From positions 3,684,242 to 3,748,241 of the forward strand of contig JAEMBT020000009.1 of assembly GCA_018873245.2 (NCBI GenBank): DNA of 64,000 bases, in the 5' to 3' direction. The DNA comes from Archegozetes longisetosus. Taxonomy: Eukaryota > Arthropoda > Arachnida > Sarcoptiformes > Trhypochthoniidae. The notes under the pieces are model-generated. The model did not search any database. It worked only from the letters and a program-made list of their open reading frames with translations, and was not told the DNA's origin. Both the position numbers and the translations under genes were made by a program. This document shows, piece by piece, positions 36,013 through 46,499 of the stretch. The stretch's first letter is position 1. Each line of letters opens with the position of its first letter.

Positions 36013-36262
36013 AATAAGTGGAGCCAGCAGACAATGTTTTGTCGCGCATTTTCAGGAAGATATTAATGTTCTCCTCAGAGTTTTGAGTGGCGCAAATATT
36101 AATTTCAGGCCATGGATCGAGAAACCAGATATTATTAGGGCAGGTGTTGCCTGCCTCAAAGGCATTGGTATTCCAATCGTTGCGACTGAAGAAGCATATA
36201 ACGAATTCAGCAACATGTAGAGGTCCTTTAGGCTCACTCAAGTGTTGATCTATTGCACAGGC
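36013..36262 (-). CDS. Gene 2 exon 19: GILT domain 9B, first part
   Basis: ACAIDQHL, FVICFFSRND, PWPEINICATQN, ends ...GSTYT in phase 1 before a GTACGA donor. Only the ninth repeat has this additional phase-1 intron; gene 3 shares it. Confidence 0.78.
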
Positions 36263-36381
36263 CTATAATGAGTGAATAACGATTGAAAGGTAAGTGAAAA
36301 GTATTTCAAATGGAAGTCAACAGTAAATTGAAGGTAAGGAAATAATAGATTGAAGAATAAACGAAAGAATAATATAATTTC

Positions 36382-36648
36382 ATGTATTCTATTGATATTG
36401 CATTCATTGGCACCATTGCAAGTGAACGGTTGATCAGTATTATTAGCATTATATACAGTACTACCCCATGGAATAAAGCTCGTTTTAATTATCTGTTGAA
36501 TTGATTTCGCTCGTGTTGGAGTCGATTCCACATAGAACTGCTTCAATTGATTGATTACCCAATTACGTGAATTATCATCACCAGAGTAATAAAGTCCTAC
36601 ATTTACTGAGTCATCAGGTAGGGTTGAGCAAATAGGAGGATTAACAGT
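36382..36648 (-). pseudogene. Gene 2 exon 18: GILT domain 9A with a lost splice donor
   Basis: 89 codons: TVNPPIC, VGLYYSGDDNSRNW, FTCNGANECNINRIH. The donor is GA (36380-36381) where gene 3 has GT after the same CAT. Read-through enters the intron and meets a stop at 36250. Coding part otherwise open. Confidence 0.8.
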
Positions 36649-36715
36649 CTTTAGATTAAATATATATTAGATTTAGTTAGAATCCAATTTATGTCTAATT
36701 CAACTGATGTCTTAC

Positions 36716-37066
36716 CGGATATGCGTTACAAAGAGTTCGAATGAAATTGGTTTCTGAGTCGTGATTGTAGGTGTTGTTAATGGTAATCCACGGGACATGA
36801 TCTAGAGGTGGACTTAATGCCTCTGTCGCTATGGCCAATTGTGTGTATAGGTTATTTCCATCAGGTCCATGAGCGCAACCATCAATTAGTCTCCAATAAT
36901 CGCCTTCAAAAACATCATTAAGACATTGTTCAGCATCAGTGATGGGATCTGATAAGTTTTTGTTAAAGACGCATAAGAAGAATTTGACTGTTTTCAAACG
37001 GCTTTCATCGATGTCAATTGGTAGTGTGTGGTTTTCTTTGTCGTAGAAGTTATAAATCATACACGC
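36716..37066 (-). CDS. Gene 2 exon 17: GILT domain 8B
   Basis: 117 codons: ACMIYNFY, FFLCVFNKN, LIDGCAHGPDG, HVPWITINN, LCNAYP. GTAAGA donor. Orthologous exon in gene 3 starts at the right window edge. Confidence 0.82.
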
Positions 37067-37193
37067 CTTCAATTGTGGAAAAGTAGCTGATTAGTCATTT
37101 GAACAATAATTTACGGATAAATTCTGTATATATTCTAATCAGAAATTATATGAATTCTGAATAAGTTCTGCAACAACTATAAATTTGAATTAC

Positions 37194-37421
37194 ATGGACT
37201 TTGTTGGCATTGCATTGAATATCACCCTGGGGACAAGTGAAGCTTGAACCTGAACGAGTAGTGGTACCGTAAGGAAGGAAATCAACAATTCCGAGATCAT
37301 CCAGATACTTATAGTAAGGAGTAACTTGTTGCAAGAAGAACGTGGCCACAATTTGATTCATATTCTCATAGTTAATAGCAACTGATAGTAACTCAGGAAT
37401 ACATTGTTGCGGTTTATCATC
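37194..37421 (-). CDS. Gene 2 exon 16: GILT domain 8A
   Basis: 76 codons: DDKPQQC, VAINYENMNQIVATFF (no CxxC), CPQGDIQCNANKVH. GTAATT donor. Confidence 0.8.
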
Positions 37422-37494
37422 CTATGAAACAATCACATATTAATATCTAATATAAATTAAATCTAATATAAACTCCAATTCAAAAGTAACTAAC

Positions 37495-37809
37495 GGGATA
37501 GTAAACATCGCAAGTCTCTTGTATGAGATTATCCTCAGCCTGGAGATCATGTTCTCCATTGATAAAAATCCAGGAAACGTGTGTTAGATTTGGATTCAAG
37601 TTTGCGACTTGATCTGCGAGATTGTTGAGAAGAGTGTTACCATCTGTCATAGCGCACACATAGATTTCAGGCCATACGTCCAAGAAGTTCTCATTCAGAC
37701 ATTCTTCGGTCACTTGTGGTACATTCAACCAGTTCGGGCCAAAAGCACAAACTAAAAAGTTTAATGTCGCTACTGTATTGTTCGGTAATAATCTGTCCAT
37801 AATACAGGC
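37495..37809 (-). CDS. Gene 2 exon 15: GILT domain 7B
   Basis: 105 codons: ACIMDRLL, FLVCAF, VWPEIYVCAM, HVSWIFINGEH, TCDVYYP. GTTAGT donor. Shorter than the other B exons. Confidence 0.8.
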
Positions 37810-37865
37810 CTAGAAATAGTTCAAAAGTTTGAATTAGTTGATGGGTTCAATTATTGATAGCTTAC

Positions 37866-38123
37866 ATGTTGTTTGAATGTAAGACAATCAGTATCATTAT
37901 TAAGACATTGGAAGGCGGCATTTCCATTACTATAACTTCTCGTAGTTCTTCCATAAGGAAGAAGATTTAGAGAGGTAATTTCGTCGATATGTGTTTTCAT
38001 ATGATCCAATTGTGAAAGAACGAATGAGAGCGTTTGAGAGTTCAGAGGTTCGTAATGTATATCAACTGTTGGTTTTACAAGTAGTGGTAAAGGTGCATAA
38101 CACGCCCATGGCTTCTCTGTTCC
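37866..38123 (-). CDS. Gene 2 exon 14: GILT domain 7A
   Basis: 86 codons: GTEKPWAC, VDIHYEPLNSQTLSF (no CxxC), CLNNDTDCLTFKQH, in which the signature Gly and Asn are changed. GTAAGC donor. Confidence 0.78.
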
Positions 38124-38205
38124 CTGTATTACAAAAAATTGCGATATTTTAAACCTAATCAAATACCTAATTCAATCTATGTTAGAGCTAATCATTCGTT
38201 CGTAC

Positions 38206-38562
38206 AGTATATGCATCACAAACAGCTCGTGTCAGATGTAGTTCAGCTGCCCGACTATGCTTGCCATTAATGGTGATCCAAGGAGTATAAGTCAATGAAG
38301 GTAAAAGTGCGTCAACTTTCTGTTGAAGTTGTGCGTAGAGTTCGGCTCCTTCTGGAGATTGAGCGCACTGGTCTATTGTAGGCCACATGTCTATCCATAT
38401 ATTATTAATACATTGCTCAGCAGCTGTAGAGGGATTCGACGGCCAATAGGCGTTTTGGTAATAACAACTTATAAAGTCTAACGTCTGTAACTTTCCATTT
38501 ATGTCCATGTTATCGCTGATCGGATCATCATCGTTATGCCAATAGTACGAATAGACGCAAGC
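38206..38562 (-). CDS. Gene 2 exon 13: GILT domain 6B
   Basis: 119 codons: ACVYSYYWHND, FISCYY, WPTIDQCAQSPEG, YTPWITINGKHS, VCDAYT. One of the repeats closest to a canonical GILT C-terminal half, keeping the PWITING cis-Pro loop. Confidence 0.82.
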
Positions 38563-38625
38563 CTAACATGTCATCAACATAATGTTATATGAATGAAGTT
38601 TGAAAGTGATTTCACCAAATCTCAC

Positions 38626-38877
38626 ATGAATTATATTGCCTAAACATTCATTCGGACCATCGGGACAATTAAAGGTCCAGTTTCCATCATCTCCTTGGAT
38701 AGCATCAGAAAGACCGAATGGAACAATTTCCAAGTCAATGATCTCTTCAACATCGCGATAGGAGGGATACAATTGATTGATGACATAGTTCTTATCAGCT
38801 GTACCTCCAGTGACATAATGTAATTCTACACTAACTTTAGCTGCTCTTGATGTGGCACATTGTATCGGAGGATCACC
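38626..38877 (-). CDS. Gene 2 exon 12: GILT domain 6A
   Basis: 84 codons: GDPPIQC, VELHYVTGGTADKNY (YYE motif diverged, no CxxC), CPDGPNECLGNIIH, then GTGAGA. Confidence 0.8.
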
Positions 38878-38940
38878 CTATCAGAAATAGGAAAACATTT
38901 GATCAGAAAATCTACCAAACTTTATAATATAGCGTTAATT

Positions 38941-38969
38941 CTAACCTAACCTAACCTAACCCAACCTAA
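38941..38969. repeat. Short interstitial telomere-like (CCTAA)n run
   Basis: About five CCTAA units with one variant, in the intron between exons 11 and 12. CCTAA/TTAGG is the arthropod telomere motif. The run is short, so chance is possible. Confidence 0.5.
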
Positions 38970-39021
38970 TCTTTTAGTTCTAAATGTGACACACATATTA
39001 CCAATAGAATAAAAAACTTAC

Positions 39022-39375
39022 CAAAGCATTATCACAAACAACTTTCTGTAAGTCATTCTGTGCAGGAGCACTTCTCTCAGCATTGACAACAACCCAAGGG
39101 GCATGTTCTAAAAGTTCAGCTAAATTGAGAGTTCTAGTTCCCATTTCTCTCAATAGTTGATTTCCTTCGTCTCCTTCAGCACAGGGCCAAATATTCCAAG
39201 CCCATGCATCATTAAAAAACCAAGTGTTTGCACACCTCTCTGCTACATTAGCTATCTGTTCATTATATACATTCTTGAACATACACCAAATGAACATGAG
39301 GGTCTGATTCCTGCCATCGATTTGTTGACTGTTTTCATCTTCATCAACATGGAAGAAGTATTTGATAGCACAAGC
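39022..39375 (-). CDS. Gene 2 exon 11: GILT domain 5B
   Basis: 118 codons: ACAIKYFFHVDEDENSQ, FIWCMFKN, WPCAEGDEGN, HAPWVVVNA, VCDNAL, then a GTAAGT donor. The intact counterpart of the frameshifted gene 1 exon 11. Confidence 0.8.
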
Positions 39376-39467
39376 CTTAAGTGGAAAATAGAGAGATTTG
39401 AATGAAAAATAGAGATTTTAGTCTAAATGAAACAAATTATGAATCAGTTTTGATATTAAAAACTAAC

Positions 39468-39704
39468 ATGAATTTTATTTCCAAGACACTGTTGCTCTTC
39501 ATTTGGACAATCAAAAGTTGTATCATTTGGTCCATTGACAGTCATATTAGATCTTCCAAAAGGAATCAAATCAAAAGTAAACGATCCTCTGATGTGCTCA
39601 AAAGTAGGTCTCAATTCTTCTTAAAAGAATTTTCTGGATTGAGGATTAAGTGTTTCGTAATAGACCTCAACAATGACAGGAGTGCATTCCAAAGGTTTGT
39701 CTCC
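39468..39704 (-). pseudogene. Gene 2 exon 10: GILT domain 5A with a stop codon
   Basis: 79 codons. QSRKFF is followed by TAA (39621-39623) where gene 1 has TTA (Leu). The rest is intact to QCLGNKIH and a GTTAGT donor. Confidence 0.8.
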
Positions 39705-39776
39705 CTATAGAAGTTATATTAAGTATAGAAAAGTTGATTAAGAGAAGAGATTATCGAAAAATAACATTCAAATTAC

Positions 39777-40139
39777 AGTATAGAGTTCGCAGGCAGTCTG
39801 TAATAAGTCATTTTGAATTCTTAAGTTGTGACGACTATTCAGTGTAATCCATGGAATCAAAGGCAAAGTGGCAGATCCGATTTGATTTTTCAAGTCTTGT
39901 GTCTTTTGCTGTACTTCAGAGTATACCAGATCTCCGATTTCACTCTCGGCTTGGAGTAGAATATCATTCCATTCATCATTAGGAAGGAATGTATCTGCAC
40001 AATGTTTTCCGGCAGTGTATATATCATTAGTCCAATTGGGATGAGTAAACACACACGACAGGAATAGTGTAGTTCTTATACTTCCATCGATTTGGTCTCC
40101 ATCGTCATCATGAAGCCAATAGTTATCAATTACTACAGC
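39777..40139 (-). CDS. Gene 2 exon 9: GILT domain 4B
   Basis: 121 codons: AVVIDNYWLHDDDGDQ (no fourth signature Cys), FLSCVF, LIPWITLNS loop, ACELYT. Open. Confidence 0.8.
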
Positions 40140-40515
40140 CTTTAAATAAATGCAGATTTTACAAATCATGAAAGGTTAAATATAATTTAATGTACACTAA
40201 AAATCTAAATAATCGTTGATAGCAACTAAAAGTAATGTGTTGTGAAGGCATTCTTTACATAAGATCGTAAGGCTGAAGATATTGCGAAACTTTTCGAATA
40301 TTCATTATATCAGTATTTAACATTGAAAATGTCGGAAAGTCAGAATCAATAATGTATCGAAAATCGACAATTTCAATGTTAAATCCTGATAATAATGAAA
40401 GCAAATCTAAAATAAAATTTGACAGCAAACTGATGTACATCACAGAAAGGCCTACATAGTGATGAACTTCTCTAGTTGCCATCATAGATGATGAAGTTCT
40501 CAGCTATATACTGAC

Positions 40516-40770
40516 ATGAATTTTGTTGGCCATACAGGCATCCAATCTTTCAGCACACTTGCCGTCATTCGAATTAGTACCATTTGAATCATCAATATTA
40601 CCACTAGGTAAGAGTTCTATTTGGACCATTTGTTCGATAGTCGTATACCAAGAACTCATTTGTAAAGAGAAGAATCTTCTTGATAATTCACTTAAAGACT
40701 CGTAATAAACCCCGATCTCTAATTTTGGAGCTTTGCCTAAGAAACATCTATCCGGTTTGTGGTCTTCGTC
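40516..40770 (-). CDS. Gene 2 exon 8: GILT domain 4A
   Basis: 85 codons: DEDHKPDRC, IGVYYESLSELSRRF, signature CAERLDACMANKIH with both Cys kept (gene 1 has lost one). GTCAGT donor. Confidence 0.8.
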
Positions 40771-40841
40771 CTAATAACAATTAGTACAATTCAATTTCCA
40801 ATACTGTTCAATTGACTATCAACTGATTGACTAAAGCTTAC

Positions 40842-41186
40842 AATATGTTCACATATGGCTGCAATCAAATTCTGAACAGCTGGAAGACTGATATTTCCAT
40901 CAATAGTGACAACAGGTACGCCTAGTTCAGTGATCTTCAATACAGTACTTTGAGTTTCCTGAATATATTCAGCAAGAATAGAATTTGCATCTCCTTCAGC
41001 CATACAGGCATGTATTGTAAGCCATCGATCAAGTTCAATATACCGTTGAACACATTGTCCTACCGCCTGCCAAACACCGACTGCATTCTTATTCTTTGTC
41101 ATACAATACAGAAAATCAATGACTTCTTGTCTAACGGGATCAATCCAATTGGAGTCATTGTTCCAGAAATACTTAATAGCACAAGC
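40842..41186 (-). CDS. Gene 2 exon 7: GILT domain 3B
   Basis: 115 codons: ACAIKYFW, YCMTKNKNAVGVW, VPVVTIDG, AAICEHI, then a GTAAGC donor. Open. Confidence 0.8.
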
Positions 41187-41266
41187 CTTTAATTGAATTC
41201 AGATTGAATTTTCAGTAAATTCAGTAATTTCGGATTGAAACTAATGTTATAAGAGAGTCAACTGAC

Positions 41267-41491
41267 CTGAAGTTTATTTCCAGTGCACTGATCATTACCA
41301 CCGGGACATATGATTCCTTCTCCAGGCACGAGAGTGGCTCTTCCAGCAGGTAACAATCTAAGATTGATTAGATTTTGAAAATAAGTGAAGGTAGGCTTCA
41401 GTTCTTCTAAAATAAATTTTCTCGATTGATGGTTAAGTGCTTCATAATAGACAACGACATCAACTTTTGTACAAATGGATGGCTTAATTCC
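41267..41491 (-). CDS. Gene 2 exon 6: GILT domain 3A
   Basis: 75 codons: GIKPSIC, VVVYYEALNHQSRKF, CPGGNDQCTGNKLQ. Same donor and acceptor as gene 1 exon 6. No CxxC. Confidence 0.8.
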
Positions 41492-41555
41492 CTACAAATA
41501 TATTTGAGTTTGTTTTACAACTTTTCAACTAATTAGAAACAAATACAAATCATAC

Positions 41556-41900
41556 CGTATATCGCGCACAAACTTCTTGAATAAAATCATTACGAGTGGC
41601 AACACTTGGCTCACCATTCATTGTTGTGAATGGAATGGTTGCTAACGGAGATCCGACTGCATCTGTTTTGGTCTTCATCTCCAAGTAAACGCTATCACTG
41701 TCTGGACTTTGAGCTAATCTCAGGATATAGATCCAATAATCAATTGATAGTTTTTGATTAGAGCACTGTTGTCCAGCTTTGTATACATGTTGCCATTGAT
41801 TGCTGCTAAACATACAATCGATGAAATTGATAGCACGACTCGGACCATCGATCTCATCACCATTTGGAGGATTCAGAAGAAACTCATTCACAACAATTGC
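41556..41900 (-). CDS. Gene 2 exon 5: GILT domain 2B
   Basis: 115 codons, AIVVNEF to VCARYT. Almost identical to gene 1 exon 5, as are the flanking introns, in contrast to neighbouring exons. Confidence 0.8.
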
Positions 41901-42000
41901 CTAATAAATAGTATTTTAGGATTTCATTTGAGGTCGTATGGATTGAATTGTTTTTGAATTTGCGAATATTGTGATAGCTACATTAAGAATGTTCTGATAC

Positions 42001-42746
42001 CTGTATTTTGTTAGCAATGCACTGATCATTCCCAGAAGAACAGTTGAAAGTGTTACTACCATCTGAGTTTTCGTATTGAGTGTTTCCGTATGGAATCAAA
42101 TCAATCTCTATAATATTGTAAAGTCTGGATCTTTGATAGGAGCGTGTATGAAATCAAATTTTAAAATATAAGCACTTTATTTAACATAACCACAAATTAC
42201 ATAAGATTTCACAGGATTTTAACGCTGGAAGAGAGAACGAAAAATTTAAGAAAAACACGACATTTTATAGGAACAATAGGCGGGTTAAATTAGAAAATGT
42301 TTTACAATGATAGGCTAAACCTTTTAAGGTCAATAGCACATTTAGCTAGGATTGGGAGATTGTATAACTAGGACATACTTAGGTAGGTTTTAAGAGTTGA
42401 AATATGCTTACTCTCAGCTGTCTTCATAACTTGTACAGTTGAGACAAGCATGTGAAGATTTCTATTGTACAAACAAAAAGTAATCTTTATATCGGTAATA
42501 AATGTTGACATATACGGTGAGTTATGAAAATTAATTTAGCAAAATAGGTTATTACAAAAGTATTTTGGTATAGGTCTAATTAAGAAACTAAGACGTTATT
42601 ACAATATCTTCAATTATATGATAAAATGATCCAATTTGTCGATTTATGAAATTGCGTGTGGCTAAATTAAGTGTTTCATAATATACAGCTACTTTAACTT
42701 TAGGTGCTTTTTCAGTATTGTTACATCGATCTGGTTTTGATTTTCC
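42001..42746 (-). pseudogene. Gene 2 exon 4: GILT domain 2A split by an insertion
   Basis: The two halves together match gene 1 exon 4 (VAVYYETLNLATRNF ... GSNTFNC, QCIANKIQ). A 487-bp insert at 42117-42603 interrupts it at IIEDI. Possible splice sites in the insert do not restore the frame in the combinations I tried. Confidence 0.82.
42117..42603 (-). mobile_element. Solo-LTR-like insertion in exon 4
   Basis: 487 bp starting TG and ending CA, with ATAT duplicated at the junctions; gene 1 gives the exact empty site. On the minus strand it has a TATAAA-like box (GATATAAAGATT) and an AATAAA signal near the 3' end, as in an LTR. Family unknown; an alternative reading is a 486-bp element with a 5-bp AATAT duplication. 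Confidence 0.6.
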
Positions 42747-43401
42747 CTATCATTCAATAAATTAATATGTATTAAAAATTTAATTTTCCTATATTATTTC
42801 AGATTGGGTTGTTTCATGTTATAATTTAAATTTCAAATTCTATTTATTGCTCAAAGCATTTTTTATGTGAAGGCTTCAAAAATACTAAATTTCAACTCTA
42901 ATTCAAAATCACATTAGTCGATTGTAATTAAGTCATATACTGTTCAAATGTTTAATAACTAAATTGTAAAACAAAACTATTTTGATAGGGATTTTATAGT
43001 GTTATAACTTAACAAAAAGGTAATATGAACAATATAATTTTGAAGTAATACAGGGTACATATCTTTCGAATCTTTGGGCGACTTTTTCGATGCTTCGTCT
43101 TTTGACAAATTATTTATGTATTTGAATAAAAATATAGATGTTTTATGCACGTATTAAAAGAAACGCAATTTAAAAGTTCTATTTAATGCATTGCGAAATA
43201 CTCGCTCAAAGATTCAAAAATAGGTACCCAACATTATATTTCACCTAAAACCTCCATTAATTAGTCATCTAATTAATAGCTTGATATAGTCTTTATTGAT
43301 TAACAGATAAAACTAGCCTCTCTTTTATTTTTCCTTATAAGGACATTTCTGTCATTTCCTAAAAAGATTATTGCTTTCGCGTTACATCAGATAAGTCTTA
43401 C

Positions 43402-43746
43402 ATCTAATGGTTGATACGCTTCACAAACGGCTTTGACTAAATTGTTGACAGCTTCCAACTGTACAGCTCCATTGATCGCAACTGCCAGACCATTGACCAT
43501 ATGGCTGTAAACTGGTTCAGTTTCCAGCCTCATTTGATGAAGAAATGTATTTCCTTGATCCGTTTTCTCACAGAAATCAATCTCTGGCCATTCATCTATT
43601 AAGTGCAATGTCGCGCAATGTTGTACCAAGTCATAGATATCACTAAATTCTCTATTTTTGAATGTGCAATAAGTAAACAAAGAGGTGTCTTTCTTTACGT
43701 ATTTCTCTGGATTTGACGAATTCCAAAAAAGTCCAATCGTACATGC
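43402..43746 (-). CDS. Gene 2 exon 3: GILT domain 1B
   Basis: 115 codons: ACTIGLFW, TYCTFKN, EWPEIDFC, LAVAING, VCEAYQ, then a GTAAGA donor. Open. Its upstream intron is 2.4 kb and filled with three transposable elements. Confidence 0.8.
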
Positions 43747-44065
43747 CTTAATTAGAATGAATAATTAATAATATAATTGTCATCAAACTCTATATTATAT
43801 CCCGAAGCTTTCTAGACTTTAGAATCAGTACATTTTCACAAATCTAACCTAATTCAAGGTATATTGGGAAAGATATTCATTACTTTAATTATAGCCTTTT
43901 AATTTAATAAATATTAAAAATGCTTCATATTTTTGGTCGCATTATAGACTACTTTAATTCAGTTGAACCCCTTAATGTGAAGTGATAAGTGAAGCAAAAG
44001 TTGTTAACTATAACCGTACTTCACAATAAACGTTTATTGTAAAACAATCGAATGTAAACATAATA

Positions 44066-44537
44066 GGGGTGAATCTAGGCTAATGGGTCTAAAGGAGTTT
44101 CTGATCTCCCACTCCCAAGTGTGATATATCATTGGATTCAGTTCATCAAGCTGAACATTTTAATACCTCACTTGATCAATTATCTCAAGTAGTTCTCGAG
44201 ATATCCATCATTGTTTGGTTTTGTAACTCGTAATGGATAAACCTGGATTCTCGAGTCGTAACCTAAACAAGCCTGATATAAACTAAGGGAGAGTAAGTTA
44301 GGTCGCGAAGCGGGTCTGTAATCAGGTTTGGCTTCGGTTACAACTTGGTAAAGCCAGGTTTACCCATTTTCGAGGGGGTTAGGTCTCGGTAGCCAGAAGT
44401 GGTCAGGTTCGGGTTGGAAGTAGTGAAGTGTGGTATCAAAATGTTCAGCTCGACAAACTGAATCCAATGATGTATTACACTTGGAGGTGGGGAGGGGGTC
44501 GGAAACCCCCTTAAACCCATTGACCCGGATTTACCCC
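44066..44537. mobile_element. R1-family element in gene 2 intron 2
   Basis: Ends GGGGTGAAT and ATTTACCCC, flanked by ATAATA (44060-44065 and 44538-44543). 472 bp; relatives at 3175 and 13195. Confidence 0.8.
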
Positions 44538-44697
44538 ATAATAGTTTAATAACCTTATGTTTTAATGAAATGATGATAACATACGATATAATCTGTAATA
44601 AGTGATTGTTTTAATCAATCTTGAATTACAGTTCGTAAGAGTTTACTATAATTATATATTATGCGTATAATTCGGTGCATAGGAAATTTTTTACAAT

Positions 44698-45219
44698 TAG
44701 GGTGACCACCCGTCCCATTTTGACGGGACAGTTCCATCTTTTTAAAGATAAAAGACAGAAATCCCGTCAGACCAAATAAATCTCGACGGGACAATTAGTC
44801 ATCCCGTTTTTCAATTTTCATTTTGAAAAATATGCTTTGAAAAATATTTCTCAGAAGTTCAAACATCGAATTTATTTTATAATTGATAAGTGATTAAGAA
44901 ATCCAGCTTAATTTTTTGAACACCTGTGGTTTAAAATCAAAAGTTATAGAATTAAATTTTTTTGCCTTGACTTATATCTGATATAAACCAATATTTCTTA
45001 CCTTTAAATAACTTTAGAAAGATACTGTTTCTAACAAAAAACATACCTCTGAAATCAACCATGACTAATAATTTTCAATATTTTAATATTAGAATATATT
45101 GTTTGACATCTAAATGTTTTTGCTGATTAATAAAAGTGGTATTTTTCTTTTTAAATATGTAAGGGTCCCCCTTTGATATTTTTGTCCCGTCATGAGACAA
45201 GCCAGAGGTGGTCACCCTA
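44698..45219. mobile_element. hAT MITE with TAGGGTGACCACC ends
   Basis: TAGGGTGACCACCCGTCCC and (inverted) TAGGGTGACCACC, flanked by TTTACAAT (44690-44697 and 45220-45227). 522 bp, non-coding. Confidence 0.88.
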
Positions 45220-45424
45220 TTTACAATAGGCACTATAACCAACTTCACAATAAACGTAATTTTTTACTATAGGCTTCTATGGGAAATAATTCGGTGCAGC
45301 GCTTATTGTTTACAATGAGTGTGCATTTACTATATCCGAGTTTACTGTAAACGGATCTCACTATATAATCGATTGATTGTTCTTTAGATTGAAATTATAT
45401 CAATAGTTTTATGCTAGAAATAAA

Positions 45425-46145
45425 GGTATGATTGTACTTTATAGGGGTAAGGGCGTTCCGCCCACTCTATCCCGATTTTATATATATCATTGGACTCAGC
45501 TCGATGAGACGAGTTCATCGACACCTCACTTGGGACCCTAGAACCCAGCTACAAAAAGTTGGGTCTAGGTCCCTAGTGGCTAAACCTAGGATTATGTATT
45601 GGGTGTTAATATGACCGGAGGTTCGAGTGGAGTTCACATATCAAATATGGTGGTCCTAGGGCTAGGTCTTGGGATCTTAGTCCAACTTGCATATTCAAAT
45701 TTCTCTATAAAATAATTAAGTATCCACGTGCGTAATTTAACCTAAGTGAAAATTGGGTCACGTCGCGAAGCGTTCCGAGTGAAGCGATCTGACGCTATAG
45801 TCAGCTTAGGGTAAATCGGGTTCATGGTGGTTAGGTTAAATGAGTCGCCAATAGGTACAATTAAATATCATGGACTACACTGTTTAAGTAATAAAGTTAA
45901 GTATCAAGACCTAGCCCTAGGACCACCATATTTGATATGTGAACTCCACTCGAGCCTCCAGTCATATTGATACCCAACAGTCTTAGGTCCGGCCACTAGG
46001 GACCTAGCCCAACTTTTTGTAGCTGCGCCCTAGGGTCCCAAGTGGGTATCGATGAACTCGTCTCATCGAGCTGACTCCAACGATATATACAAAGTTGGAG
46101 TGGAGTGGGTGGAACACACTTACCCGCATAAAGTACAATCATACC
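45425..46145. repeat. 720-bp foldback in gene 2 intron 2
   Basis: GGTATGATTGTACTTTAT and its inverse at the ends; arms of about 250-300 bp (GACGAGTTCATCGACACCTC / GGTATCGATGAACTCGTCTC). Similar in style to the element at 58300. Confidence 0.75.
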
Positions 46146-46190
46146 CTAAAATCTAAAGGGTTCTTAATAAAACTAATAGTAAAATCATAC

Positions 46191-46412
46191 CTGAATTTTA
46201 TTGGCATAACATTGTTTGTTACCATAAGGACATGTGAAATTTGTGTTTAGATCATAGCTTGTATTTCCATACGGAACTAACTCGAGATCGATTATGCCCC
46301 ACAAATAATTGTAAAGAGGTTTGAATTCTTATACGAAGAACTCTCTGTTGACAAAATTCAAATTTTCATAATATATAATAACTTCTGCTTTGTTATCGGG
46401 GTCTCGAATTAT
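46191..46412 (-). pseudogene. Gene 2 exon 2: GILT domain 1A with a stop codon
   Basis: VIIYYENLNFVNREFFV is followed by TAA (46329-46331), where gene 1 has GAA. The frame otherwise runs to CPYGNKQCYANKIQ and a GTATGA donor. A single G-to-T change on the coding strand. Confidence 0.8.
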
Positions 46413-46499
46413 CTAAAGATTAATATCATATTGTTAATTAAGAATATATACTCTATATTATTATCACTAATTTTTATACTTTCATATAACAGTTATTAC

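Noticed and set aside
42117..42603. A new intron in gene 2 exon 4
   Set aside because: GT and AG sites exist at the edges, but the combinations tried leave a frameshift and an early stop; TG...CA ends and a duplication fit an insertion better.
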